This document shows, in pieces, positions 1 through 7,739 of a stretch of 48,064 bases of DNA (the first letter of the stretch is position 1; the number at the start of each line of letters is the position of its first letter). The notes below the pieces were generated by a model. The model was not told where the DNA came from and did no database searches. It saw only the letters and a list, made by a program, of their open reading frames with translations. The DNA lies in NCBI GenBank assembly GCA_023412495.1, contig JAEYNP010000071.1:1-48064 (forward strand). Reading direction: 5' to 3'. A program made the translations under genes and the position numbers. Source of the stretch: Pseudomonadota bacterium. Its GTDB lineage: Bacteria; Desulfobacterota; Desulfobulbia; Desulfobulbales; Desulfocapsaceae.

Positions 1-1
1 G

Positions 2-229
2 AAGCTTCCTTCTCTGTCAAACATCCCCTACCTTGTTTGCCCTTGTCTTTGCCGAATTAATTCCTTTTACCACGCACCATTTGGACAGCAGCGCGCCGGG
101 TTCATTTATCCCGGTGAACGGTTACGGCTGATCAACCCAGACGGTTTTTGTCGCCATCATCTTCATGGCCCTGCCAGCATGACCAGCGCACCGCTCATGC
201 GCCTGTTTCTGGATAAGAAAGTCCGCTGA
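2..229 (+). CDS. possible 3' end of an unrecognised gene (partial)
   Basis: One forward frame stays open from base 2 to a TGA at 227-229, giving about 75 residues. Its last part is rich in Arg, Gly and Pro and ends in LDKKVR. The start would lie outside the window. I recognise no family and the composition is not compelling, so this may be chance or a decayed gene end next to mobile DNA. Between its stop and the convergent lipoprotein gene I see no other feature. Confidence 0.2.
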   Translation, partial: KLPSLSNIPYLVCPCLCRINSFYHAPFGQQRAGFIYPGERLRLINPDGFCRHHLHGPASMTSAPLMRLFLDKKVR

Positions 230-340
230 CACCTGCGCCTGCTGCTTCAGCGATCTTCTCAACAGCGCTATTTTCAACTTAAACTGGCCTCAGGTACGGG
301 TGTGCAGAAAGATGGTATCTTCTTGGTCGTCAACGAGAAC

Positions 341-1498
341 TCACTGTTGTACTTTCAACTCCAACGGCTCTTTTCTTGGTTCCTGTTCTTGAACAACTTC
401 TTTTTTGGCTTTGAGTGTGGAAAGACTTTCTGAACAATGACGCTTGACCTTTGAACTGTTTGAATTTTCTACCACTTTTACCAATGATGGTTCATATTTG
501 TCTAATCCTGATGCCGCTAATGTTTTGCATATCCAAGCAAGTTCGTCGAATTGGTTTCTATCACCTTCAGCCATATAGCTATCCATGAGTTTCGTGTTTA
601 AGAAGTCGTAGACTTCTATATCGTCAGTCGGCGATCTTTCTAGAGATTTCAATGCATTAATTCTTGTTTTGAAATCTGTTGAACGAAGTGCAGAGTAATC
701 TGCCTGTTTTTCGACCAGTTTCATAAAGTCTGGAGCCGTTAATTCAGGAATGGCGCTAGAGTCTATCTCGATGTTTGCTAGAGCTTTATACCGTGAGGAG
801 AAGGCCGGAATATCATCGGCGTGGTTGTCCAAGATAACAATTTTAATTGTCGCATTATGAAATCCTGACGCCTTCAGGACAAAACTACTGATGATTCCTA
901 AGCCATCAGATGATTTAGTCAATTGGCTTAGCGCTATCGGTTCATCGTCTGATCTTTTCTCTACAAATGACGCTTTAAAACGGCCAAGGTAGTGCACGAC
1001 ACCGGCGCGGGCAGTAAACGGAGCTTTAAAGTCGTTTGTATAGAATCTTGGGCTTGCACTCCCCACGCCTCCGGAAAGGATGCCGGGACCAAAGGCTTGA
1101 ATCGAGAGTCCACCGGTAAGGCCGATGATTTCGTAGCTCCCAGGCTCGAGATAGAAATTTAAAAAGGATAAAGTAACCCCTTTTTTTGCAAGTTTCTCTG
1201 GGGTAACAATGAAGGGCATTAAAAAAGGCTTTGGCGCACCACTTGGGTCGTCAACTCTAACAAGTTCAATCGCTTCTGGGGTAAGAAGCGCACCAGGTTT
1301 GTATTCGTTATCGAGTTCCACGGCAATAAGGACTAAAGCCTTGTCGTTGATCTCGATCTTCTGGGTGTCGGGACTCACTGCCAGACCGCCGGCGCATCCC
1401 CAAAGGAGTAGGCAAGAAAGGAGTAGGGAGAGCAACGACACTCTTACGCAGACTTCATGCAAAAAAGAATAAATCGGGTTTTTCAACAAAGTTTCCAT
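341..1498 (-). CDS. putative lipoprotein, 385 aa, unknown function
   Basis: The start at 1498 is fixed by a strong ribosome binding site (AGGAGG five bases before ATG). The N-terminus has a long hydrophobic stretch from about residue 19 ending in a lipobox, LLLWGC, with the lipidated Cys near residue 35. A secreted, membrane-anchored protein is therefore likely. The mature part is mixed alpha/beta with a Lys/Glu-rich tail; I recognise no domain. Residues around 120-180 (a Gly-rich stretch followed by a YLGRF motif) resemble the middle of the lipoprotein encoded further right (2682-3290), which has an analogous YIGNY motif, so the two may be distant relatives. The gene is more AT-rich than the core genes further right, which suits accessory DNA. 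It stands alone, bounded on the right by an IS200-like element. Confidence 0.7.
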   Translation of the reverse strand: METLLKNPIYSFLHEVCVRVSLLSLLLSCLLLWGCAGGLAVSPDTQKIEINDKALVLIAVELDNEYKPGALLTPEAIELVRVDDPSGAPKPFLMPFIVTPEKLAKKGVTLSFLNFYLEPGSYEIIGLTGGLSIQAFGPGILSGGVGSASPRFYTNDFKAPFTARAGVVHYLGRFKASFVEKRSDDEPIALSQLTKSSDGLGIISSFVLKASGFHNATIKIVILDNHADDIPAFSSRYKALANIEIDSSAIPELTAPDFMKLVEKQADYSALRSTDFKTRINALKSLERSPTDDIEVYDFLNTKLMDSYMAEGDRNQFDELAWICKTLAASGLDKYEPSLVKVVENSNSSKVKRHCSESLSTLKAKKEVVQEQEPRKEPLELKVQQ

Positions 1499-1542
1499 AA
1501 CTCCTCCTATGTGTTTTATTGTTACTGGAAAAGGTTAAAACC

Positions 1543-1559
1543 CCCGCCTTTCAGGCGGG
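1543..1559 (+). repeat. hairpin upstream of IS200-type transposase
   Basis: CCCGCC-TTTCA-GGCGGG forms a 6-bp perfect stem with a 5-nt loop, about 36 bases before the transposase ATG. IS200/IS605 elements carry subterminal hairpins that TnpA recognises as single-stranded DNA, so this is probably the left-end hairpin. It could also terminate transcription. Confidence 0.5.
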
Positions 1560-1595
1560 TAGCATTCTGCTAGCAGTTGGCTTATAATCGGCGGC

Positions 1596-2088
1596 ATGGA
1601 TTATCGCCAGGGCAGTCATACAAAATTCAAGATAGAGTACCATTTCGTTTGGGTGACCAAGATCCGCTACCATGTGCTGCAGGGAGACCTCGCCCTGAGG
1701 TTGCGCAAATTGGTTCGGCAAACATGTGAACAATTCGAAATTCAGATTCTGCGAAATGTTGTCAGCAAAGATCATGTCCATATTCTGGTTTCTGCACCAC
1801 CGGATATTTCTCCCGCTGAAATCATGCGAAGAGTGAAGGGGAGAGTTGCACGAAAGATTTTCGAGGAATTTCCGGTGATAAAGAAGCGGTACTGGGGTCG
1901 ACATTTCTTGGCGAGAGGGTATTTCTGCGTTACTTCCGGAGAACTCACGAAAGATTCAAGAATACCTGGCCCATCATTTTGAAAAAGACCCTAGTCATGT
2001 TATTTTGAAAGACATTCACAATTTTCCCGTTATCATGTTCACTATCCATGCCCATATTGTGGTGACCCAGAACCCCTTAAAGAATTAG
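1596..2088 (+). pseudogene. tnpA: IS200/IS605-family Y1 transposase tnpA, frameshifted
   Basis: The first frame (1596-1982) reads SHTKFKIEYHFVWVTK at the start and contains the HUH metal-binding motif as HVHILVS, both hallmarks of IS200-type Y1 transposases. After ...GYFCVTSGELTK, near 1945, the frame is lost and the product ends in an unrelated tail. Continuing in the next frame restores IQEYLAHHFE, which contains the expected catalytic tyrosine, and that frame runs to a TAG at 2086-2088. The gene therefore carries a one- or two-base indel that separates the HUH motif from the catalytic Tyr, so the protein should be inactive. A sequencing error or a programmed frameshift cannot be excluded. 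A TTATAAT box and a short spacer precede the ATG. Confidence 0.8.
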
Positions 2089-2518
2089 TGAGTCGAGAGC
2101 TAATTAAGCAATGGATAGGTTGATTATTATTATTGTTTCATGTGTCGTATTTTAATCTTTATCACGATGGGGCTAAAATTTATGACGAAGGCTTCGGTAA
2201 AAAAGAGAATGAAGTAAATTATGAATACACATCTGATAAAACAAAAGCAACAAATAATTCAGACTATCCATATAACATAAAACAAAATATGCCGTAAAAG
2301 AAGTTGTATATGACGTGGCGTGATTTGATGGAAAAAAAGAACCTTAATACTTATCCCAACGGGAGTATTGGTAACCGTTCTTGAACAATCTCTTTGAGAA
2401 GATCCCTTTTGTAGAATGTGAAGAGGACTACAAGGCGCTGCTGCCGATGAGTCTCAATGCAGAGCAGGTGGTCCTATCCGACAGGCCTACTGGGGATTAA
2501 TGGGCGCTTGCCGGGACA
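2089..2518. other. decayed AT-rich accessory DNA, no intact gene
   Basis: No intact gene is visible. A forward frame at about 2148-2315 has protein-like, Lys/Asn/Tyr-rich composition (YHDGAKIYDEGFGKKENE) but has no credible start and appears shifted near its end. A second short forward frame around 2379-2500 (NNLFEKIPFVECEEDYKALL) also looks like a gene fragment. I recognise neither. Together they suggest remnants left by successive insertions. Confidence 0.35.
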
Positions 2519-2706
2519 ACAAAAGTTTGACGGATCCAGAAAAATGATGAAGCCTCCGATCTTCGTGGACCGCTCAAAGTCACGAGAAAGGAGGCTTCAT
2601 GAACGACATACAATGTTTAAGCCACAAATGGGAATGCAAGTACTATATCGTGTGGATAACGAAATGCCGCAGGAAAGTTCTCTATGGGGAACTTCGGAAA
2701 AATTGA
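2519..2706 (+). mobile_element. 5' remnant of an IS200-like element (truncated tnpA)
   Basis: The stretch from AAAAGTTTGACGG onward matches the last about 75 bases of the window (47980-48064) almost base for base. It contains an inverted repeat, GAAGCCTCC...GGAGGCTTC, whose right arm holds the Shine-Dalgarno sequence of the following ATG (2599). The reading frame from 2599 gives 35 residues (SHKWECKYYIVWITKCRRKVLYG), the conserved N-terminus of IS200 transposases, then stops at 2704-2706. The HUH motif and catalytic Tyr are missing, so this is a dead fragment. Confidence 0.8.
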
Positions 2707-3290
2707 TTTTTTATTTGATGGGCTGCTGGTGCGCTGTTGATATCAAATTTTGATATCGAAGGATCTTTTTTTCTGGCTATTTCGAGATCCTGATTGGCGC
2801 GATTTTCAGTCACAAAGTAACCCCATGCGAATGAAGTCATTCCAAAACTGTTTTTGGTGGGTATTGAATTAGCCTGATAGTTCCCGATGTAAGTGACCTG
2901 ATTTGGTTTGATAGTAAAAGGGATTGAAATTGGCGTTCTTGAAGAGTAATGAATATTATTAAAATCAAATAAGTCGAAGTTAAAGATGTCATAGTCTCCA
3001 GAGGGCAGTGATGAAATGAGAATTACACCATTTTCCTTATCATTTATATAGTCCGGATCCTGAGAATAGAACAGATTTCCTTGAAAGTAGATTAGGCGGC
3101 CTGTAGCAAATTGGGATACCTGATCGATCCTTTTTTTAAATAATAATGAATAGCTTGAATAGTATGTCTCTTTAGATGCACCTATTGCGATCACGAGTTT
3201 TCCTGCATCTGCTCCTCTATAGTCCGTAGGAATAGTACTAATGGAGACACATCCGGATAACAATAAAACTGAAATAATTACGTATTTCAT
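2682..3290 (-). CDS. putative lipoprotein, about 202 aa
   Basis: A longer frame opens at 3344, but the ATG at 3290 has a near-ideal ribosome binding site (AAAGGAGAT, four bases upstream), so I place the start there. The product begins MKYVIISVLLLSGCVS, a short signal peptide with a lipobox (LLSGC, Cys at residue 12). The mature part is beta-rich with many Tyr/Asn/Asp residues; I know no function. The reading frame runs into the truncated IS200-like fragment, so the last 7-8 residues are encoded by transposon sequence and the native C-terminus was probably lost or altered. Low GC content suits recently acquired DNA. Confidence 0.7.
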   Translation of the reverse strand: MKYVIISVLLLSGCVSISTIPTDYRGADAGKLVIAIGASKETYYSSYSLLFKKRIDQVSQFATGRLIYFQGNLFYSQDPDYINDKENGVILISSLPSGDYDIFNFDLFDFNNIHYSSRTPISIPFTIKPNQVTYIGNYQANSIPTKNSFGMTSFAWGYFVTENRANQDLEIARKKDPSISKFDINSAPAAHQIKNQFFRSSP

Positions 3291-3890
3291 TTTATCTCCT
3301 TTGTGACATAACGAGTCTGCAGGAAAATGTCCTGTCTTATACAATTCATATTCTTAGGTTCATTTATGCCAGGGATTTGGTTTATTGGCCAATATATTGA
3401 TACTGATGGTTATGAATTTAAAAACTCTCGTATATCGCTCCTTTTTTACACTAGATAGCCTATTTTTCAAGTAGTTAGGTTTACTTTTGATCTAGTTGAG
3501 CGGTTTTTTCCTTTTAATTTTCGAACATGATTAAAAATTGCTGTGGTCGTTTAATTAATCACTTATTGTCGAGATTGTCGAGAGTGGACATACTCCGCAC
3601 CGTATAACAAGTGATTGAGCAGAACTGTATATCTTCCCGAATTGGGATGATATACAGAAAACTGACATCATTTTTAAACCTTTGTCGAGATCCTTACAAG
3701 AGGAGCATATTTACAAAACATCATAACCAAACCCAGTGGTTAACGACAGGATTTTTTCAGATATTTTGAGGGGACACTGAGTCTCTTAGGAAGTGCAGGT
3801 GTCCACTGGCAAGAATTTGTTTTTGCTGAATTTCACAACTTGAGACTTTTCCTGAATCGCCAATGCCGGAAGCTGTCCAGAGCTACAGAG
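3291..3890. other. 600-bp AT-rich intergenic region with one hairpin
   Basis: No gene is supported. The notable structure is an inverted repeat at 3625-3657: CTGTATATC and GATATACAG, 9 bp perfect, with an inner TCCC/GGGA pairing that extends the stem across one mismatch. It could be a terminator or a protein site. The rest is AT-rich and unremarkable. Confidence 0.5.
3625..3657. repeat. inverted repeat / hairpin
   Basis: Arms 3625-3633 and 3649-3657 are perfect complements (CTGTATATC/GATATACAG) and the inner bases TCCC/GGGA can continue the stem. There is no T-run directly after either arm, so intrinsic termination is not obvious. Confidence 0.5.
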
Positions 3891-4811
3891 TCAGGGCGAA
3901 TTTCTACGATTAGATCCATGGCCCTGGAGAGTCCATTTCCCGGCCACTGGGGTACCTTGACAAATAGCGGATGCGAGCGGGGCCAGGAATGCCTCTACCG
4001 ATAAGACGATATCATGAAATGAGTCGGGGACATGATCTTGTTGGAGGCGTTGCCGGAAAGCCGCCCATTGGATCTGCTTGGCATGTATAAAGATCTCTTC
4101 AAACGCTTCGACCTCGGCCGGGACTGCTGTTTCGCGCCGTTCGAAGGTGAGCCGGATTGCCTCGGCAAGCTTCGAACCGTCAAAATCGAACTGACGGGAG
4201 AGAAGCCAGATGTCGTAAAAATCCTTCATGCGGCTGTTTAGAACGCCGAGCTTCACCATGGTTTCGAACTTTTCGGCAATGGCGCTTTCCCGACTGTAAC
4301 AGAGGAGTCGAGGTGCGGGGAAATCCAACATGGTCGGCAAATCCGATTCCTCTGGCCCTGGATAGATGATGTCACCAAATCCGATATCGACCTGCAACGT
4401 TACTCGGGCTGAATCTAGATTTCCACGGAACCGAATTCTGATCCCTTCGTAATCCGCATCCTCGGTGATTCGCTCAGATTGGATCGAATCAGGGGTGAAT
4501 GTCAGTCCATCCGGCTCCACACGCACTGCCATGACATCTCGAATTTGCGAGACGATATTGGCTTCATCGTTGCTCGTTCTGCCCAGCATGTCGATATCCA
4601 TCGTCGGTCGGAATTCAGGAGAACGCCAGGCTCGCAACATCAGAGCGCCTTTGAGAATGAAGCGATCGGCATGGGCAGATTGAGATAAGCGGAACAAAAA
4701 CCTCTCCATTGCGTAGTACTGGAGCAGCTCGTTAAACGGTCTTTTGTCACTCCTGGCTCGGTTGAGGAGTCGATATCGAACCGAAGCCGCTACATTCCTT
4801 GCGGACTTCAC
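3891..4811 (-). CDS. abiEii: AbiEii/AbiGii-family nucleotidyltransferase toxin
   Basis: The 306-aa protein has the layout of the AbiEii nucleotidyltransferase toxins of type IV toxin-antitoxin systems. An N-terminal helix is followed by FILKGALMLR (residues 51-60) and the metal-binding motif MDIDMLG (71-77). Further on comes the conserved segment AIAEKFETMV...NSRMKDFYDIW typical of the family's lysine-rich active-site helix. Characterised relatives modify RNA or nucleotides and arrest growth, and several systems block phage. The gene starts at a GTG that overlaps the stop of the upstream antitoxin gene (GTGA), so the two are translationally coupled. All key motifs seem intact. The last about 20 residues are basic and variable. 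Confidence 0.88.
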   Translation of the reverse strand: MKSARNVAASVRYRLLNRARSDKRPFNELLQYYAMERFLFRLSQSAHADRFILKGALMLRAWRSPEFRPTMDIDMLGRTSNDEANIVSQIRDVMAVRVEPDGLTFTPDSIQSERITEDADYEGIRIRFRGNLDSARVTLQVDIGFGDIIYPGPEESDLPTMLDFPAPRLLCYSRESAIAEKFETMVKLGVLNSRMKDFYDIWLLSRQFDFDGSKLAEAIRLTFERRETAVPAEVEAFEEIFIHAKQIQWAAFRQRLQQDHVPDSFHDIVLSVEAFLAPLASAICQGTPVAGKWTLQGHGSNRRNSP

Positions 4812-5401
4812 ACACTCACCTCCAGATAGGGTCGCATCACCCTTTCAACCCGGCAGATTTTCGCATACTTGAGCAGCCTCCCTATATCGAAATTCAAGTG
4901 AGCCTTATAGAGCTTCAAGGCCTCCAGTACCACGTCCATACCGATTTTGTTTCGAAACTTGAAACAGTCGGCGAGTGTTTTTTCAGGGTTGTAGATTTTG
5001 ACCGGCACTCCGTCGATTTGCTGTTCCTCAATGCCAGCACGATACGCCGAATCGGAAAATCGATGCACGTGGAGCGGCGGATAATCAAGCGATGGCAGGC
5101 GTGAATCCCTTAAAACCGCAACGGAAACTTTATGCGGAATCTGTGTGGTGATGCCGTAGTAGGAAAGTGCGGAGATCAGGCAGATTACAGCGTTCGGAAA
5201 ACGCAGGGCGATAGTCACTAGGTCGGGGTTGCTGATGGGCGGAAGGTCAACCAGGCGGTAGATCCCTCTGCTGACCTGTTCAATCACCCCTCTGTCTCTA
5301 AGTGAATAGAGCATGTACCGGGTGATACCACACTCTATTGCCTCGCTCATTCGCAGTTGGCCACCGTGTGAGCGGAAAATGTCTTCTGGTTTTTCTTTCA
5401 C
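4808..5401 (-). CDS. abiEi: AbiEi-family antitoxin, transcriptional repressor
   Basis: This 197-aa protein has an N-terminal winged helix (about residues 5-55, EDIFRSHGGQLRMSEAIE...GIYRL) followed by the C-terminal antitoxin domain (TLADCFKFRNKIG motif) of AbiEi proteins. AbiEi antitoxins both repress their operon and neutralise AbiEii without forming a stable complex. A longer frame opens at 5509, but it would run through a perfect palindrome that is the likely operator. The GTG at 5401 is preceded by GGAG at good spacing and gives the usual family length, so I chose it. It is the first gene of a two-gene operon with the toxin. Confidence 0.85.
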   Translation of the reverse strand: MKEKPEDIFRSHGGQLRMSEAIECGITRYMLYSLRDRGVIEQVSRGIYRLVDLPPISNPDLVTIALRFPNAVICLISALSYYGITTQIPHKVSVAVLRDSRLPSLDYPPLHVHRFSDSAYRAGIEEQQIDGVPVKIYNPEKTLADCFKFRNKIGMDVVLEALKLYKAHLNFDIGRLLKYAKICRVERVMRPYLEVSV

Positions 5402-5419
5402 TCTTGACTCCAGACTAGA

Positions 5420-5447
5420 TGTCACCACATGTTCATATGTGGTGACA
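5420..5447. promoter_or_regulatory. palindromic operator of the abiE operon
   Basis: TGTCACCACAT and ATGTGGTGACA form a perfect 11-bp inverted repeat with a 6-nt spacer, about 20 bases upstream of the abiEi GTG. AbiEi proteins repress their promoter by binding inverted repeats, so this is the expected autoregulatory site. A TTGATT hexamer lies upstream on the minus strand at a spacing that could make a weak promoter. Confidence 0.75.
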
Positions 5448-5677
5448 ATATGTCTGGTTGTGGCCAAAAAATCAAGGGGCGATTCAAGACCAGGCTTTGA
5501 GGATACCACTATTTCAGAATAGGTCTTCCTGCCTCTCGGGATAAATTTGAGATACCTTTTGGCAGTTGTAAGCAGAGAGATAAGCTCATACCTTTAGATT
5601 TCCTGAAATATCTACAGCATATGAGAGCCAGTAACTGACTGGATGGTGTAGTTGGGGGGAGTTGAAGCGGTTTGATG

Positions 5678-6106
5678 TCAGATTGGATTTTTTTTGCTAT
5701 CGAAATAGTCGGCCAGAATCTTCGCATGATCAAAAGCCAACTGCGGCAGATCGTCTTCTCCGAACAATTCCGCCCGAGCCGCATCGTCGCCGGCCGTGGG
5801 CGGGCGGTCCGCCTGGCCGATATAGACAGTCGAGGCGGTGTGCATGCGGGCGTCGCGGGTCGGGTCGGAGTAGGTGTGGAACTGGCGGAGGTTACGCACC
5901 TTGAGGCCGGTCTCTTCCTCAGCCTCCCGGGCCGCGGCGGTCTTGAAGTCTTCGCCGTAGTCGACGAAGCCGCCGGGCAGGGCCCAGCCGGGAGGTGGGT
6001 TTTTGCGTTCAATGAGGACGATCTTGTCGCCGATTTCGATGATGATGTCGACGGTCGGCACCGGGTTCCTGCTTGGCACATCACCACCGCAATGCGGGCA
6101 TTTCAT
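5678..6106 (-). CDS. Nudix hydrolase
   Basis: The 142-aa protein carries a complete Nudix box at residues 46-68 (G46, E52, R60-E61, E64-E65, G67), the Mg-binding catalytic loop that cleaves nucleoside diphosphates linked to another group. An N-terminal CPHCGG resembles half of a zinc ribbon, as in several bacterial Nudix proteins of the ADP-ribose/NADH pyrophosphatase type. The substrate cannot be told from sequence. The ATG overlaps the stop of the HAD gene by four bases (ATGA), making this the last gene of a panE-HAD-Nudix operon, so a nucleotide or cofactor housekeeping role is plausible. Confidence 0.9.
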   Translation of the reverse strand: MKCPHCGGDVPSRNPVPTVDIIIEIGDKIVLIERKNPPPGWALPGGFVDYGEDFKTAAAREAEEETGLKVRNLRQFHTYSDPTRDARMHTASTVYIGQADRPPTAGDDAARAELFGEDDLPQLAFDHAKILADYFDSKKNPI

Positions 6107-6693
6107 GGCTGCTCCTTTGTTTTTGGGGTGACAAGCGCCGCGATCTCCTGCCAGTCGGCCACCGTCGGCAGGGTGTGGCGGTTCCTGTTCCAGGGCTGGT
6201 TGAAAACATAAGGGCTGATCGCCTCTTTGGCCAGCTGAATGCAGGTCTCCGCCCGGTCGTCGATGAAGTAGCGCAGGCCGTGGTCGTGGATGTAGCGGAG
6301 CTTGTCGTTGTGGTCGCCGGTGGCCACAACCTTGATCTTATCGCGGCCGGGGCCGGTGAAGTAATGATCCAGCCAGTCGAAGACCGGACGACTGAGAGGG
6401 CGGGCGGTGATGATGGTCACGGCCGACTGCCCGGCAAACTGGGTGAGGCAATCCACCGCCCCCGGCATCGGCGCAAGGCCAGCCCCGAGGGAGTCGATCA
6501 TGATATCGGTGAATATCTTCTCCACCATGTCGCGGGGGATGTCGAGGCAGTTTTCCAGCTCGAAATTGGTGATATCGGTCAGGGTGAAGCCGCAGTAGCC
6601 GTATTCGCTGCAGGCCAGCCGAATGAAGGCCTCGGCGGTATCGGCGATCACCCCGTCGAAGTCGAAGCCGATCCGGTCGACGGTGATGGTCAT
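6103..6693 (-). CDS. HAD-superfamily phosphatase (5'-nucleotidase-like)
   Basis: Motif I is DFDGVIAD with the nucleophile Asp11 and the acid/base Asp13. Motif II is IITARP near residue 95, and motif IV is FIDDRAET, so all HAD catalytic elements are present in 196 residues. The order and spacing resemble the 5'(3')-deoxyribonucleotidase/YqfW-like branch, but the substrate is not determined. The gene overlaps panE upstream and the Nudix gene downstream by ATGA in each case, a tightly coupled three-gene operon that suggests turnover of nucleotides or coenzyme precursors. Confidence 0.85.
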   Translation of the reverse strand: MTITVDRIGFDFDGVIADTAEAFIRLACSEYGYCGFTLTDITNFELENCLDIPRDMVEKIFTDIMIDSLGAGLAPMPGAVDCLTQFAGQSAVTIITARPLSRPVFDWLDHYFTGPGRDKIKVVATGDHNDKLRYIHDHGLRYFIDDRAETCIQLAKEAISPYVFNQPWNRNRHTLPTVADWQEIAALVTPKTKEQP

Positions 6694-7643
6694 GGCCGGG
6701 ATACCGCCCGCTGGGGGAAGGCCGCTTCGATCTCCTTCACCTGTTGGCAGAGGAGGCTGTTCTCCGGCGTTGGGATACTGTTGCGCCGGCCGAGACTCTC
6801 GACAGCCCCGTTGATCGCCTCGATCTCGGTGCGGCGCCGGTTGCGCACATCCTGAAGCATGGAGGACACGTTCTCCGCCGTTTTCTGGCAGACGGTCCGG
6901 GTCGCGAGATGCGGGTCGTCCATGATCTCGATGCCCTCCGCCTCGGCGACCCGGGCCGCCTCGGCAACGGCGTCCCGCATGCGCGTGTCGACCCCTGCGC
7001 GGGTCAGCAGCTCACCGTTTTTGCAGCCCAGGGTGGCGGTGAGGGCGTTGATCCCGACATTGATGAAAAGCTTCGCCCAGATCCGGGCGACGATGCGGTC
7101 GGTAACCTCGGCCTGGAGGCCGCCCTCGGCAAAAACCTCTCGCGTGCGGTCGAGGAGCCTGGCGAAATGCTCGGTCTGTGGCGCGGGAAAACCGAGATAG
7201 GTGACGCCGCGCCCGGCGTGGCGCACATGGCCCTGGCGGAGCAGGGTGGCGCCCTCCGTCGTCGTGCCGTAGGCGGCGGTGGCCGGGGCGAGGCGCTCGC
7301 CGAGCCCCAGGTGGCTGATGCCGTTCTGGAGGAAAACGAGCAGGGTCCCTTCGGAGAGCAGCGGCCGGCAGAAATCGAGGCTCGCCGCCACGTCGTACGA
7401 CTTCACGCAGAGCAGCACCACGTCGACCGGGGCGAGCCCCTGCGGGTCGAAAACCGCCGTCACGCCAATCGTCTCATCCGTGTCACCCAACCTGTAAAGG
7501 ATCCCCCGGTCGGTCAGGTGCTTTGCCCGGTCGCGGTTGTAGTCGAGGACGGTCAGACGATCGCTGCTGCCGGCAACGCCTTTGGTGACGACGGCGCAGA
7601 GGAGGCACCCGAGGGCGCCCGGACCTACCAGGAGAAAGTGCAT
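6690..7643 (-). CDS. panE: 2-dehydropantoate 2-reductase (ketopantoate reductase)
   Basis: The 317-aa protein begins with a Rossmann NADP-binding motif (LLVGPGALGCLL, Gly7/Gly9/Gly12). It continues with the ketopantoate-reductase signatures LLCVKSYD and, in the C-terminal helical domain, IWAKLFINVGINALTA, whose Lys and Asn bind substrate. Length and domain order match PanE/ApbA. It would reduce ketopantoate to pantoate for coenzyme A synthesis, although paralogues of unknown substrate are common in this family. It is the first gene of the operon with the HAD and Nudix genes. The ATG at 7643 has a modest purine-rich site (AAGGCGAAG) upstream. Confidence 0.87.
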   Translation of the reverse strand: MHFLLVGPGALGCLLCAVVTKGVAGSSDRLTVLDYNRDRAKHLTDRGILYRLGDTDETIGVTAVFDPQGLAPVDVVLLCVKSYDVAASLDFCRPLLSEGTLLVFLQNGISHLGLGERLAPATAAYGTTTEGATLLRQGHVRHAGRGVTYLGFPAPQTEHFARLLDRTREVFAEGGLQAEVTDRIVARIWAKLFINVGINALTATLGCKNGELLTRAGVDTRMRDAVAEAARVAEAEGIEIMDDPHLATRTVCQKTAENVSSMLQDVRNRRRTEIEAINGAVESLGRRNSIPTPENSLLCQQVKEIEAAFPQRAVSRP

Positions 7644-7663
7644 GCTTCGCCTTTGCTGTGGTT

Positions 7664-7739
7664 AGGACCTTTAGAAATTCGTTTCCGGCTCTTTAGAAAC
7701 GAATTCCGTGAAGGTACTTGTCCCCCCCTTGTAGGGGTG
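7664..7739 (-). repeat. dispersed intergenic repeat, copy 1
   Basis: Read on the minus strand, this segment (ACAAGGGGGGACAAGTACC, then TTCACG and a hairpin) matches 34640-34700 on the plus strand. Its core is a perfect 10-bp inverted repeat, AATTCGTTTC/GAAACGAATT (7676-7685 and 7696-7705). It fills the whole gap between the OB-fold gene and panE. It may act as a terminator hairpin, but there is no T-run. Confidence 0.6.

Noticed and set aside
3602..3660. attC site starting GTATAAC before the hairpin at 3625-3657
   Set aside because: There is no complementary L' arm or GTTRRRY core after the hairpin, and no cassette gene layout.
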